Source: UBA10649 sp965278965
GTDB lineage: Bacteria > Actinomycetota > Actinomycetes > S36-B12
Direction: 5' to 3'
Assembly: GCA_965278965.1 (NCBI GenBank)
Contig: OZ257127.1
Coordinates: 124,001 to 188,000, forward strand
Length of the DNA stretch: 64,000 nucleotides
Position numbers and translations under genes: made by a program
Shown here: piece by piece, positions 52,804 through 60,646 of the stretch
Numbering within the stretch: position 1 is the stretch's first letter
Layout: each line of letters begins with the position of its first letter
Notes under the pieces: generated by a model
Database searches by the model: none
The model's input: only the letters and a program-made list of their open reading frames with translations
Told to the model about the DNA's origin: nothing

Positions 52804-53463
52804 CTAGTGGGCGTCCGCGGTGCCGCGACGCGGGCGCATCCAGATGCTCAGCGGGATGATGCCGAACGGAAGCCACGGGGCGATGCCCGGGACGACGATC
52901 GTCGAGATGCCAAGGAACAGGAAGTAGGCACCGAGCACAGGTCCCCGCCACATGACGTGCGGGTCGGAGTACCCGTCGTCCTCGTCCTCGCCCAGGACCG
53001 TCAGGTCCGGCCGCGCGTGCAGCCGCACCGACATGGCGGTGCCGAGGAGGCTGATCGCCGCGAGGGTCGACCAGTAGAGCATTCCGACGCCGAGCGAGCG
53101 CATGTCATCCGAGGCGAACATCTCCGACTCGCCGAACATCGAGCTGAACCACGGCAGCAGGACGATGAGGGCGAGCCAGGTCGCGTTGAGCCACAGGATC
53201 AGCCCGTCGATCCGGTTCAGCACGTTGAGGATGCGGTTGTGCACCGCCCACATCGCGATGACGACGTAGAACGTGAACAAGAACGAGTACAGCTGCCCCG
53301 AGTGGTCGCTGAGCACCTCCCAGACCGACTGGCCGGGCGACGGCGCGGCGATGTCGACGAGCGGCAGCGCGAGCAGCGTCACCGCAACGGCGACGACGGC
53401 GTCGCTGAAGTTGATGAGCCGGTCGACCGTCCGGCTCTCCCGCTTGTTGCCAGCCTCGCCCAT
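52804..53463 (-). CDS. TMEM175 family (DUF1211) membrane protein
   Basis: A 219-aa protein with six hydrophobic segments and the RxxxFSDA motif (RLINFSDAVVAVAVTLL, about 13-29) at the start of helix 1. Bacterial TMEM175 homologues are potassium channels formed by tetramers of one six-helix repeat, as here. A strong GGGAGGGGAGG lies upstream of ATG 53463; a longer start at 53496 is less likely. Confidence 0.87.
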   Translation of the reverse strand: MGEAGNKRESRTVDRLINFSDAVVAVAVTLLALPLVDIAAPSPGQSVWEVLSDHSGQLYSFLFTFYVVIAMWAVHNRILNVLNRIDGLILWLNATWLALIVLLPWFSSMFGESEMFASDDMRSLGVGMLYWSTLAAISLLGTAMSVRLHARPDLTVLGEDEDDGYSDPHVMWRGPVLGAYFLFLGISTIVVPGIAPWLPFGIIPLSIWMRPRRGTADAH

Positions 53464-53515
53464 CGAGCGCCTCCCCTCCCTGCCGCGCGCGCTCATCTTG
53501 GCTTACCGTGGGCGC

Positions 53516-53845
53516 ATGCCGAAGGGCGAGCCGGTCTACACGATCACCGAGGCTCAGCGACCGCTGAGCGTCGAGCAGGTCGGTCGCACTCGCCGCTACC
53601 TGATCTCTATGGGCATCCGCACGGCCTGCTTCGTGGCGGCGATCTTCACGCCGGGGTGGCCGCGCTTCGCGCTCATCGCGGGCGCCGTCGTCCTGCCCTA
53701 TCTGGCCGTGGTGATCGCGAATGCGGGCCGGGAGAACGACGAGCCGGGCGATGTGGGCGTCGCGACGCAGCCGCGCACGGCGCTGCCGGGATCGGGGACG
53801 GCACTGCCCGGCCCGGCCGACCGCCCGTGGGCGGACGTAGGCTGA
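53516..53845 (+). CDS. DUF3099 family membrane protein
   Basis: A 109-aa protein with VYTITEAQRPLSVEQVGRTRRYLISMGIRT at the N-terminus (key residues YTITEA and R-RYL-SM-IR), two membrane helices (about 32-46 and 50-68) and a soluble Gly/Pro/Thr-rich tail. This is the DUF3099 pattern, confined to actinobacteria and of unknown function, often near SURF1 and fabI-type genes. TACCGT lies 6 nt before the ATG (leaderless). Confidence 0.85.
   Translation: MPKGEPVYTITEAQRPLSVEQVGRTRRYLISMGIRTACFVAAIFTPGWPRFALIAGAVVLPYLAVVIANAGRENDEPGDVGVATQPRTALPGSGTALPGPADRPWADVG
53838..53843 (+). promoter_or_regulatory. -10-like element for the SURF1 gene (leaderless)
   Basis: TAGGCT overlaps the end of the DUF3099 gene and lies 6 nt before the SURF1 GTG at 53850. 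The same hexamer and spacing precede ppm. Confidence 0.4.
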
Positions 53846-53849
53846 GCCG

Positions 53850-54614
53850 GTGATCTGGCCGTTGCTGCGCACGCGGCGATGGCTCGGCTTCACCATCGTG
53901 GTCGTCGTGACGATCGTCGCCTTCGGTCTGCTGAGCCGCTGGCAGTGGGCGCGGGCGGAGGAGCACCGCGAGCTGCGGATAGCCCTCGCATCGTCGCTGG
54001 CCGCCGACCCTGTCCCGCTCGCGACGGCGTTGAGAACCCCGGTCGGCGACGACGAGTTCCGTGCGGTCACCGCCACTGGGTCCTACGAGGCCGCGTCGAC
54101 GGTGCTCGTGCGCCGTCGGCCACTGGACGCCCGCAACGGCTTCTGGGTCATGACTCCCCTACGCCAATCGGACGGCAGCGCCGTCTGGGTCAACCGCGGC
54201 TGGGTCCCGGTCGGCGGCGATGCGCTAGCCACGCCATCGGTCCCGGCCCCGCCGTCCGGTCCCGTCACGGTCACCGGCTACCTGCGCCACGACGAGGACG
54301 CCTCGGCCGACGGCAACGACGGCCTGCCCGACCGGCAGATCGCGGCTGCGTCCGCGCTGCTCCTGCCGGCCGTCCGCGATGCGGCGCCCGGGTTCGTCCA
54401 GCTCGCCTCGTCCTCCCCCGCGCAGACCGACCTGGTCCCCTGGCCGCTGCCGGACATCGACGAGTCGCGCAACATCTCCTATGCGATCCAGTGGCTGCTG
54501 TTCGCGGCCGTCGCGATGTCGGGCTGGTACTACTTCCTGCGGCGGGAGGCCCGGGAGGACGCCGAGCGCACGCAGGCGGCGGAGCAGCCCGAGCCCTCGA
54601 CGAGCGGAGCCTGA
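53850..54614 (+). CDS. SURF1 family cytochrome oxidase assembly protein
   Basis: A 254-aa membrane protein with an N-terminal helix (about 9-29), a periplasmic SURF1 domain (LSRWQWARAEEHRELR, WVNRGWVPVGG), and a C-terminal helix (about 215-232, SYAIQWLLFAAVAMSGWYYFL in part). SURF1 assists heme A insertion into cytochrome aa3 oxidase. The GTG start has a leaderless-type -10. No oxidase subunits are in the window. Confidence 0.92.
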   Translation: MIWPLLRTRRWLGFTIVVVVTIVAFGLLSRWQWARAEEHRELRIALASSLAADPVPLATALRTPVGDDEFRAVTATGSYEAASTVLVRRRPLDARNGFWVMTPLRQSDGSAVWVNRGWVPVGGDALATPSVPAPPSGPVTVTGYLRHDEDASADGNDGLPDRQIAAASALLLPAVRDAAPGFVQLASSSPAQTDLVPWPLPDIDESRNISYAIQWLLFAAVAMSGWYYFLRREAREDAERTQAAEQPEPSTSGA

Positions 54615-54615
54615 C

Positions 54616-55386
54616 GTGGACCTCGGCGTTGCCGGACGCACCTACGTCGTGACCGGCGCGAGCTCAGGTCTGGGCTTCGCGTCGGCGCGCGTGCTCGTGG
54701 ACGAGGGCGCATCCGTCGTCGTCGTGGCCCGTCACGCGGAGGCCGTCGACCGCGCGGTCACGGAGCTCGGCCCGACGGCCGTGGGCCTCGTCGCCGATCT
54801 CGCTGACCCGGGGACGGCCGCCGCCGCGATCGCGAAGGCCCGCGAGCGCTTCGGGCGGATCGATGGGGCGCTCGTCAGCGTCGGCGGTCCGCCGACCGGC
54901 CGGGTGACCACGACGACCGACGAGCAGTGGCGCGGGGCGTTCGAGTCGGTGTTCCTCGGCCCGGTGCGCCTGGCCCGCGAGGTGTGCCGAGCGGTGCGCG
55001 ACGACGGCACGGCGGACGGCGCGGCGATCGTGCTGGTGTTGTCGGTGTCGGCGGTCGAGGTCATCCCCGGCCTGTCGTCGAGCAATGGCCTGCGGCCCGG
55101 ACTGGCGATGCTCGTGACCGACCTGGCCGACGAGGTCGGGCCGGACGGGATCCGTGTGCTCGGGCTGCTGCCCGGGAAAATCGCGACGGACCGGATCGCC
55201 AGCCTCGACGCGGCGACCGGCGACGCTGCGGCGACCCGGGCGGCTGCGATCGAGCGGATCCCGCTACGACGTTACGGCGAGCCCGCGGAGTTCGGGCGGG
55301 TCGCAGCGTTCGCGCTGAGCCCCGCCGCGTCCTACCTGACCGGCACCCTCATCGCCGTCGACGGCGGCTCGACCCGCCAGCCCTGA
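54616..55386 (+). CDS. SDR family protein lacking the catalytic Tyr-x3-Lys
   Basis: A 256-aa SDR fold protein with cofactor motif TGASSGLG (about 12-19), a modified VSVGGPP in place of NNAG, and the C-terminal GEPAEFGRVAAFALSPAASYLTGTLIAVDGG typical of the family (key residues). At the active site, where YxxxK is expected, the sequence is SSSNGLRPGLAMLVTDLA, so Tyr and Lys appear replaced by Asn and Arg. Similar divergent SDRs are known in bacteria; the reaction is unknown. The GTG start is 1 nt after the SURF1 stop. Confidence 0.83.
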   Translation: MDLGVAGRTYVVTGASSGLGFASARVLVDEGASVVVVARHAEAVDRAVTELGPTAVGLVADLADPGTAAAAIAKARERFGRIDGALVSVGGPPTGRVTTTTDEQWRGAFESVFLGPVRLAREVCRAVRDDGTADGAAIVLVLSVSAVEVIPGLSSSNGLRPGLAMLVTDLADEVGPDGIRVLGLLPGKIATDRIASLDAATGDAAATRAAAIERIPLRRYGEPAEFGRVAAFALSPAASYLTGTLIAVDGGSTRQP

Positions 55387-55393
55387 CCCCCGT

Positions 55394-55474
55394 ACCGCCG
55401 AGACGCCTCAGATGGTCGTTATCGGGGCGATATGTCCGCTTTTAGCGACCACTCCAGGCGCGTCGGCGGCGGGG
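55394..55474. repeat. Palindromic repeat element, copy A
   Basis: A roughly 81-bp element beginning ACCGCCGAGACGCCT and ending CGTCGGCGG, about 89% identical by eye to the reverse complement of copy B at 59780-59860. Terminal arms are inverted but less perfect than in copy B (several mismatches in the middle of the stem). The centre holds GCGATATGTCCG and TTTTAGCGACCA. It starts 8 nt after the SDR stop and covers the last 22 codons of the convergent ABC exporter gene. Confidence 0.8.
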
Positions 55475-57348
55475 GCGTCGGCGAACTGCGTCCGGTACAG
55501 CTCGGCGTAGGCCCCGCCCCGGGCGAGGAGCTCGTCGTGGGTCCCCCGCTCGACGACCTGTCCGCCATCCACCACGAGGATCTGGTCGGCCCGACGAACC
55601 GTGCTGAGCCGGTGCGCGATGACCAGCGACGTCCGACCGGCGAGCGCCGCGTCGAGGGCGTGCTGGACGGCCTGCTCGCTCTCACTGTCCAGGTGCGCCG
55701 TCGCCTCGTCCAGGACCACGACCCGGGGGGCCTTGAGCAGCAGGCGCGCCAGCGCGATCCGCTGCTTCTCCCCGCCCGACAGCCTGTGCCCACGGTCGCC
55801 GACGACGGTGTCGAGACCGGCAGGCAGCCGGTCGATCATGCCGCGGATCTGCGCGGCGTCGCAGGCGGCCAGAACTTCGGCCTCGCTGGCCTCCGGCCGC
55901 GCGTACACGAGGTTGGCCCGGATGGTGTCGTGGAACATGTGCGCGTCCTGCGTGACGACGCCGACGGCGTCGCGCAACGACGACTCGGTCGCGTCGCGCA
56001 CGTCCATGCCGCCGACCCGGATCGCGCCGGACGTCACGTCGTACAGCCGGGTGAGCAACGCGGTCGTCGTGGTCTTGCCCGCACCGGACGGGCCGACGAG
56101 CGCGGTCAGGGTGCCGGCCGGTGCCGTGAACGACACATCCGTCAGGACGTCGGCCGCCTGCCCTTCGCGGCGGGCCGACTCCTCGCGAGCCACGGACTCC
56201 AGCGACGCGAGTGAGACCTCGTCCGGTCGCGGGTAGCGGAACCCGACCCGGTCGAACGTGATCGACAAGGGGCCATCCGGCAGGGGGCGCGCCGTCGGGG
56301 ACTCGGTGACCATGGGGGTCAGGTCCAGCACCTCGAACACCCGCTCGAAGCTGACCAGCGCCGTCATCACGTCGACCCGCACGTTGGACAAGGCGGTGAG
56401 CGGTCCGTACAGCTGCGCGAGCAGCCCGACCAGCGCCAGCAACGTGCCGAGCGTGAGCACCTCGCGGATCACCAGGTTGCCGCCGAGCCCGTAGACGACG
56501 GCGGTCGCGATCGACGCCACGAGCGCCAGCCCGGTGAAGAACCACCGGTTGGCCATCGCCATCCGGACGCCGATGTCGCGCACGCCGCCGGCGCGGTGCG
56601 AGAAGACCGCGGCCTCCTCCTGGGGGCGGCCGAACAGCTTGACCAGCAACGCGCCGGCGACGTTGAACCGCTCCGTCATCTGCGTGCTCATGTCGGCATT
56701 CAGGTGCATCTGCTCGCGGGTCAGCGACTGCAGGCGACGGCCCATCCACCGGGCCGGCAGCAGGAAGACAGGGACGAGCACGAGCGCCGCCACGGTGACC
56801 TGCCACGACAGGGCGAACATCGCGATGAGGACGACGACGGCCGAGATGAGGTTGCCGAGCACTCCCCCGAGCGTCGATGTGAACGCCTGCTGGGCGCCGA
56901 TGACGTCGTTGTTCAGGCGGGAGATCAACGCGCCGGTCTGCGCGCGGGTGAAAAACGCGATCGACTGCCGCTGCACGTGGTCGTAGACCTCGGTTCGCAG
57001 GTCGTAGATCAGGCCCTCACCGATGCGCGACGAGAACCACCGGCTCACGAGCCCGAGCCCGGCGTCGACCAGGGCCAACAACCCCATGAGCACGGCCATG
57101 GCCGTGACGACGCGGGCGTCGCCGGCCGCGATCCCGTCGTCGACCAGGCGCGGGATGAGCAAGGGCTGGGCCACCGAGACGAGAGAGGCGAGCACGAGGG
57201 TGATCAGGAACAGCACGATCGTGCCGCGGTAGGCCGTCGCGTAGCCCAGGATCCGTCGGACCAGGGCACGGGTGTCGGACTTCGTCGTCAGGCTGCGGTC
57301 GCGGGTCATCGACCGGTACGCCTGCCACTGCTCTCCGCGCATCGACAT
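55408..57348 (-). CDS. ABC transporter fused permease/ATPase (MsbA/MDR-like)
   Basis: A 646-aa half-exporter: six-helix membrane domain (about 35-330) and nucleotide-binding domain with Walker A GPSGAGKT, signature LSGGEKQR, Walker B VVVLDEATAHLD and switch His in VIAHRL. It would export lipids or drugs as a dimer. The start is uncertain: ATG 57348 (used) follows the hydratase stop by 1 nt; GTG 57357 and ATG 57342 are alternatives. The C-terminal stretch VVAKSGHIAPITTI and neighbouring residues are encoded by repeat element copy A, so the native tail was probably replaced. Confidence 0.92.
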   Translation of the reverse strand: MSMRGEQWQAYRSMTRDRSLTTKSDTRALVRRILGYATAYRGTIVLFLITLVLASLVSVAQPLLIPRLVDDGIAAGDARVVTAMAVLMGLLALVDAGLGLVSRWFSSRIGEGLIYDLRTEVYDHVQRQSIAFFTRAQTGALISRLNNDVIGAQQAFTSTLGGVLGNLISAVVVLIAMFALSWQVTVAALVLVPVFLLPARWMGRRLQSLTREQMHLNADMSTQMTERFNVAGALLVKLFGRPQEEAAVFSHRAGGVRDIGVRMAMANRWFFTGLALVASIATAVVYGLGGNLVIREVLTLGTLLALVGLLAQLYGPLTALSNVRVDVMTALVSFERVFEVLDLTPMVTESPTARPLPDGPLSITFDRVGFRYPRPDEVSLASLESVAREESARREGQAADVLTDVSFTAPAGTLTALVGPSGAGKTTTTALLTRLYDVTSGAIRVGGMDVRDATESSLRDAVGVVTQDAHMFHDTIRANLVYARPEASEAEVLAACDAAQIRGMIDRLPAGLDTVVGDRGHRLSGGEKQRIALARLLLKAPRVVVLDEATAHLDSESEQAVQHALDAALAGRTSLVIAHRLSTVRRADQILVVDGGQVVERGTHDELLARGGAYAELYRTQFADAPAADAPGVVAKSGHIAPITTI

Positions 57349-57349
57349 G

Positions 57350-58150
57350 TCAGCCACCGCCGAACAAGGTGCGCAGCTCGGCCAGCCGGCCGATCTGCGC
57401 GGCGCGTTCCCGGGCGAGCTGGTCGTCGCCGGCGGAGGCCGCGGCCAGCAGCGGCTTCAGCGCGAGCACCGCCCCGGGAAGGGCCGCGAGCACGGGCTCC
57501 AACAGCCGGCGGCCGGCCGCATCGAGGTCCGCCGTCGGGACCTGGGTCAGGGCGAGGCCCAGCCGGACGGCTTCGTCGGCACCGACGAACCGGCCCGTCG
57601 CGCAGATCTCCAGCGCCCGCGGGTAGCCGACCCGCGCGACGAGCGGCGCCGTGCCACCGAGGTCGGGCACGAGGCCGAGGGAGGTCTCGCGCATGGCCAG
57701 CTGGGCGTCGTCGCCGACGATCATCCAGTCGCACGCGAGCGCCAGCTGGAGACCCGCGCCGATCGCGTGCCCGTTGACGAGCGCGACGGTCAGCTGCGGG
57801 ACCTCGCGCCACCACGTGAACGCCGCTTGCGCCTGGCGGATGAACTCGTCCTGCTGACCGGGGTCGTAGCCCGAGAGGCTCAGGAGAGACTCCTCCCCCG
57901 GCACGCCGTCGGCGGTGAGCATCCGACGGTCCAGGCCGGCGCTGAAGCTCGGTCCCTCGGCATCCAGGACGACGACGCGGACGGTCTCGTCGAGGACGTC
58001 ACGGATGCCGGCCAGCCGTCGCCAGGTCGCCGGGGTCTGGGCGTTACGGACCTCCGGCGCCGCGAGGGTCACGCGAACGATCGCGCCGTCGCGCTCCACC
58101 CGGACACCCTCGTGGTCGCCGAGACCGTGCCCGTTCGCCTGTGCCGACAT
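57350..58150 (-). CDS. Enoyl-CoA hydratase/isomerase family protein
   Basis: A 266-aa crotonase fold protein with the oxyanion-hole segments FSAGLDRRML and NGHAIGAGLQLALACD and the turn LGLVPDLGGTAPL. In place of the second catalytic Glu region the sequence is PDLGG, as in many isomerase-like members, so hydratase activity is not certain. It lies between ABC-F and the ABC exporter, similar to the EchA12 neighbourhood (Rv1472) in mycobacteria. Confidence 0.87.
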   Translation of the reverse strand: MSAQANGHGLGDHEGVRVERDGAIVRVTLAAPEVRNAQTPATWRRLAGIRDVLDETVRVVVLDAEGPSFSAGLDRRMLTADGVPGEESLLSLSGYDPGQQDEFIRQAQAAFTWWREVPQLTVALVNGHAIGAGLQLALACDWMIVGDDAQLAMRETSLGLVPDLGGTAPLVARVGYPRALEICATGRFVGADEAVRLGLALTQVPTADLDAAGRRLLEPVLAALPGAVLALKPLLAAASAGDDQLARERAAQIGRLAELRTLFGGG

Positions 58151-58162
58151 CGCTACCTCCGC

Positions 58163-59761
58163 TCAGGCGAGTTCAACCAGGTCCGCGTAGTCCTCATTCC
58201 ATAGGTCCTCGTCGCCGTCGGGCAGGATGAGGACCCGCTCCGGCGCGAGGGCCGTCACGGCACCCGGATCGTGCGTGACCAGCACGACCGCCCCCTCGTA
58301 CCTGCCGAGCGCGGCGAGGATCTCCTCGCGGCTCGCCGGGTCGAGGTTGTTCGTGGGTTCGTCCAGCAGCAGGACGTTGGCCCCGGAGACGACCAAGCAG
58401 GCCAGCGCGAGCCGCGTCTTCTCTCCGCCGGACAGGACCCCGGTCGGCTTGCTCACCGCGTCGCCGGCGAACAGGAACGAGCCGAGCACCGTCCGGCGGC
58501 GGGTGTCGTCGAGGTGGGGGGCGGCGTGCGCCATCGTCTCCTGGACGGTCGCCGTCGGGTCGAGGGTCTCGTGCTCCTGCGCGTAGTAGCCGACGACAGC
58601 GCCGTGTCCGAGCGTCACCTCGCCGGTGTCGGGCGCGTCGACGCCGGCCAGCATCCGCAGCAGGGTCGTCTTGCCCGCGCCGTTCAGCCCGAGGACGACG
58701 ACCCGGCTGCCCCGGTCGATCGCGAGGTCGACGTCGGTGAAGACCTCCAGCGACCCGTAGCTGCGGGACAGCCCCGAGGCCGTCAGGGGCACACGTCCGC
58801 AGGGCTTCGGCTCGGGGAAGCGCAGCGCCGCCACCTTGTCGCTTCGCCGGATCTCGTCGCTGCCGGCGAGGATCTTGTCGGCGCGCTTGAGCATCGACTG
58901 CGCTGCCTTGGCCTTGGTGGCCTTCGCCCGCATCTTCTCCGCCTGGGCGCGCAGGGCGTCGGCCTGCTGCTCGGCGTTGCGTCGCTCCCGGCGCCGCCGG
59001 CGCTCGTCGGTCTCGCGGGCGGTGAGGTACGCGCTCCACCCCATCGCGTACTGGTCGATCTCCTGCCGGTTGGCGTCCAGGTGCCAGACCTTGTTGACCG
59101 TGTCGCCGAGGAGCTCGGTGTCGTGGCTGATGACGATGAACCCGCCCGCGTAGCCGGCGAGGAACTTGCGCAGCCAGCGGATCGAGTCGGCGTCGAGGTG
59201 GTTGGTCGGCTCGTCCAGGAGCAGGACGTCGGAGCCGCCGAACAGGATGCGGGCGAGCTCGACGCGACGGCGTTGCCCGCCGGAGAGCGTTCCCAGCGGC
59301 TGGCCGAGGATCCGCTCGGCGAGGCCGACGCTCGCCGCGATCGCCGCCGCCTGCGACTCGACGGCGTACCCGCCGAGGGTCTCGAACTCGGCCTCGGCGC
59401 GCGCGTACCGGGCGATCAGCCGTTCCCGCTCGGCCTCGTCGTCAGTTCCCATCGCGATGCTGGCGTCGTGCATGCGGCGGACGACGTCGTGCAGACCGCG
59501 GGCCGACAGGATGCGGTCGCGCGCGAGGACGTCGAGGTCGCCGGTGCGCGGGTCCTGCGGGAGGTATCCGACGGTGCCTGAGGAGTGGACGGTCCCCGAG
59601 GCCGGCTGGCCCTCGCCGGCGAGGATCCGGGTCAGCGTCGTCTTGCCGGCGCCGTTGCGCCCGACGAGGCCGATGCGGTCACCCGGGGCGACCCGCAGCG
59701 ACGCTGCTTGCAGCAGGAGCGCGGAACCGGCCCGGACTTCAAGGCCGGTGGCAGAGATCAT
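58163..59761 (-). CDS. ABC-F family ATP-binding protein (ribosome-associated)
   Basis: A 532-aa protein with two ABC domains, Walker A GRNGAGKT and GLNGAGKT, signatures LSGGQRRR and LSGGEKTR, Walker B LLLLDEPTNHLD and LLLLDEPTNNLD, and an Arg/Lys-rich linker (about 240-300) that in ABC-F factors contacts the ribosomal E-site region. No membrane domain is present. It resembles translation factors or antibiotic-resistance ABC-F proteins (Rv1473-like). Its upstream gap is filled by repeat element copy B. Confidence 0.92.
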   Translation of the reverse strand: MISATGLEVRAGSALLLQAASLRVAPGDRIGLVGRNGAGKTTLTRILAGEGQPASGTVHSSGTVGYLPQDPRTGDLDVLARDRILSARGLHDVVRRMHDASIAMGTDDEAERERLIARYARAEAEFETLGGYAVESQAAAIAASVGLAERILGQPLGTLSGGQRRRVELARILFGGSDVLLLDEPTNHLDADSIRWLRKFLAGYAGGFIVISHDTELLGDTVNKVWHLDANRQEIDQYAMGWSAYLTARETDERRRRRERRNAEQQADALRAQAEKMRAKATKAKAAQSMLKRADKILAGSDEIRRSDKVAALRFPEPKPCGRVPLTASGLSRSYGSLEVFTDVDLAIDRGSRVVVLGLNGAGKTTLLRMLAGVDAPDTGEVTLGHGAVVGYYAQEHETLDPTATVQETMAHAAPHLDDTRRRTVLGSFLFAGDAVSKPTGVLSGGEKTRLALACLVVSGANVLLLDEPTNNLDPASREEILAALGRYEGAVVLVTHDPGAVTALAPERVLILPDGDEDLWNEDYADLVELA

Positions 59762-59779
59762 GGCTGCCTGATTCTAGGC

Positions 59780-59860
59780 CCCACCGCCGACGCGCCTTGA
59801 ATGGTCGCTAAAACCGGACATATCGCCCGAATAACGACCATTCAAGGCGTCTCGGCGGTC
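59780..59860. repeat. Palindromic repeat element, copy B
   Basis: A roughly 81-bp element filling the 97-bp gap between sufT (stop at 59859-59861) and the ABC-F gene. Its core is a perfect 15-bp inverted repeat, CGCCTTGAATGGTCG (59793-59807) and CGACCATTCAAGGCG (59835-59849), flanked by further pairing CCGCCGA/TCGGCGG. The 27-nt loop carries AAAACCGGACATATCGCCCG. It is the better-preserved copy; copy A at 55394-55474 is its reverse complement. Confidence 0.85.
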
Positions 59861-60173
59861 AGACGTTGAAGCCGAGGGCGCGCATCATCTCTCGGCCGTC
59901 GTCGGTGATCTTGTCCGGACCCCACGGCGGCATCCAGACCCAGTTGATCCGGAAGTCCTGCACGACGTCGGTCAGCGCGGACCGGGTCTGGTCCTCGATC
60001 ACGTCGGTCAGCGGACACGCGGCGCTGGTCAGCGTCATGTCGACGGTCGCGATGTTCGCGTCGTCGACGCTGACGCCGTACACCAGGCCGAGATCGACGA
60101 CGTTGATCCCGAGCTCGGGGTCGACGACGTCCTTCAGCGCCTCCATGACGTCGTCGTCGGTTGCGATGCTCAT
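59859..60173 (-). CDS. sufT: SufT-like metal-sulfur cluster protein (DUF59/MIP18)
   Basis: A 104-aa MIP18/DUF59 protein: DDVMEALKDVVDPELGINVVDLGLVYGV near the N-terminus (key residues DPELG and VDLGLVY), TLTSAACPLTD with the conserved Cys (about 56), and a C-terminal WMPPWGPDKITDDGREMMRALGF segment. SufT proteins help deliver or mature Fe-S clusters. It overlaps sufU by 4 nt (ATGA) and its stop abuts repeat element copy B. Confidence 0.92.
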   Translation of the reverse strand: MSIATDDDVMEALKDVVDPELGINVVDLGLVYGVSVDDANIATVDMTLTSAACPLTDVIEDQTRSALTDVVQDFRINWVWMPPWGPDKITDDGREMMRALGFNV

Positions 60174-60646
60174 GCGGTCGTCCCCTTCTGGTCAACCCCG
60201 TCGATGCCGATACCGGCCTTGGCCTGTGCGTCCTGGAGCGCGACCCACGGCAGCAGCGCGCACTTGATCCGCGCCGGGTACTTCGACACGCCGGCGAACG
60301 CGATCCCGTCGCCGAGCACGTCCTCGTCCGGCTCCCCCGCGCCCTGGCTGTGCATGAGCTCCAGGAACGCCTCGCGCGCCTCGACGGCCCGGGCGGGCGT
60401 CTGGCCGGCGAGCAGCTCGGACATCACGCTGGCACTGGCCTGCGAGATCGAGCAGCCCTGGCCGTCGTAGCCGATGACGAGGCCGCCGTCGGCGTCGAGC
60501 GACACCTGCACGGTCACCTCGTCGCCGCAGGTCGGGTTGACCTGGTGGGACTCCCCCGCGGCGTCCGCGAGCGCTCCGCGACCGCGCGGGTGCTTGTAGT
60601 GGTCCAGGATGATGTCCTGGTACAGCGACTCGATCTGCATCGTCAT
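60170..60646 (-). CDS. sufU: SufU sulfur-transfer/scaffold protein
   Basis: A 158-aa IscU-fold protein with the three conserved Cys in NPTCGDEV, GQGCSIS and IKCALLPW, starting MTMQIESLYQDIILDHYKHPR (in part). The insert between the second and third Cys (about 70-110, GAGEPDEDVLGDGIAF) is the SufU hallmark. In Gram-positives SufU takes sulfur from SufS as a zinc-bound acceptor. The start at 60646 overlaps the sufS stop; an internal Met two codons later is possible. Confidence 0.94.
   Translation of the reverse strand: MTMQIESLYQDIILDHYKHPRGRGALADAAGESHQVNPTCGDEVTVQVSLDADGGLVIGYDGQGCSISQASASVMSELLAGQTPARAVEAREAFLELMHSQGAGEPDEDVLGDGIAFAGVSKYPARIKCALLPWVALQDAQAKAGIGIDGVDQKGTTA

Noticed and set aside
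57350..57357. GTG 57357 as the start of the ABC exporter
   Set aside because: It has no Shine-Dalgarno; ATG 57348, one base after the hydratase stop, was preferred, though not with certainty.
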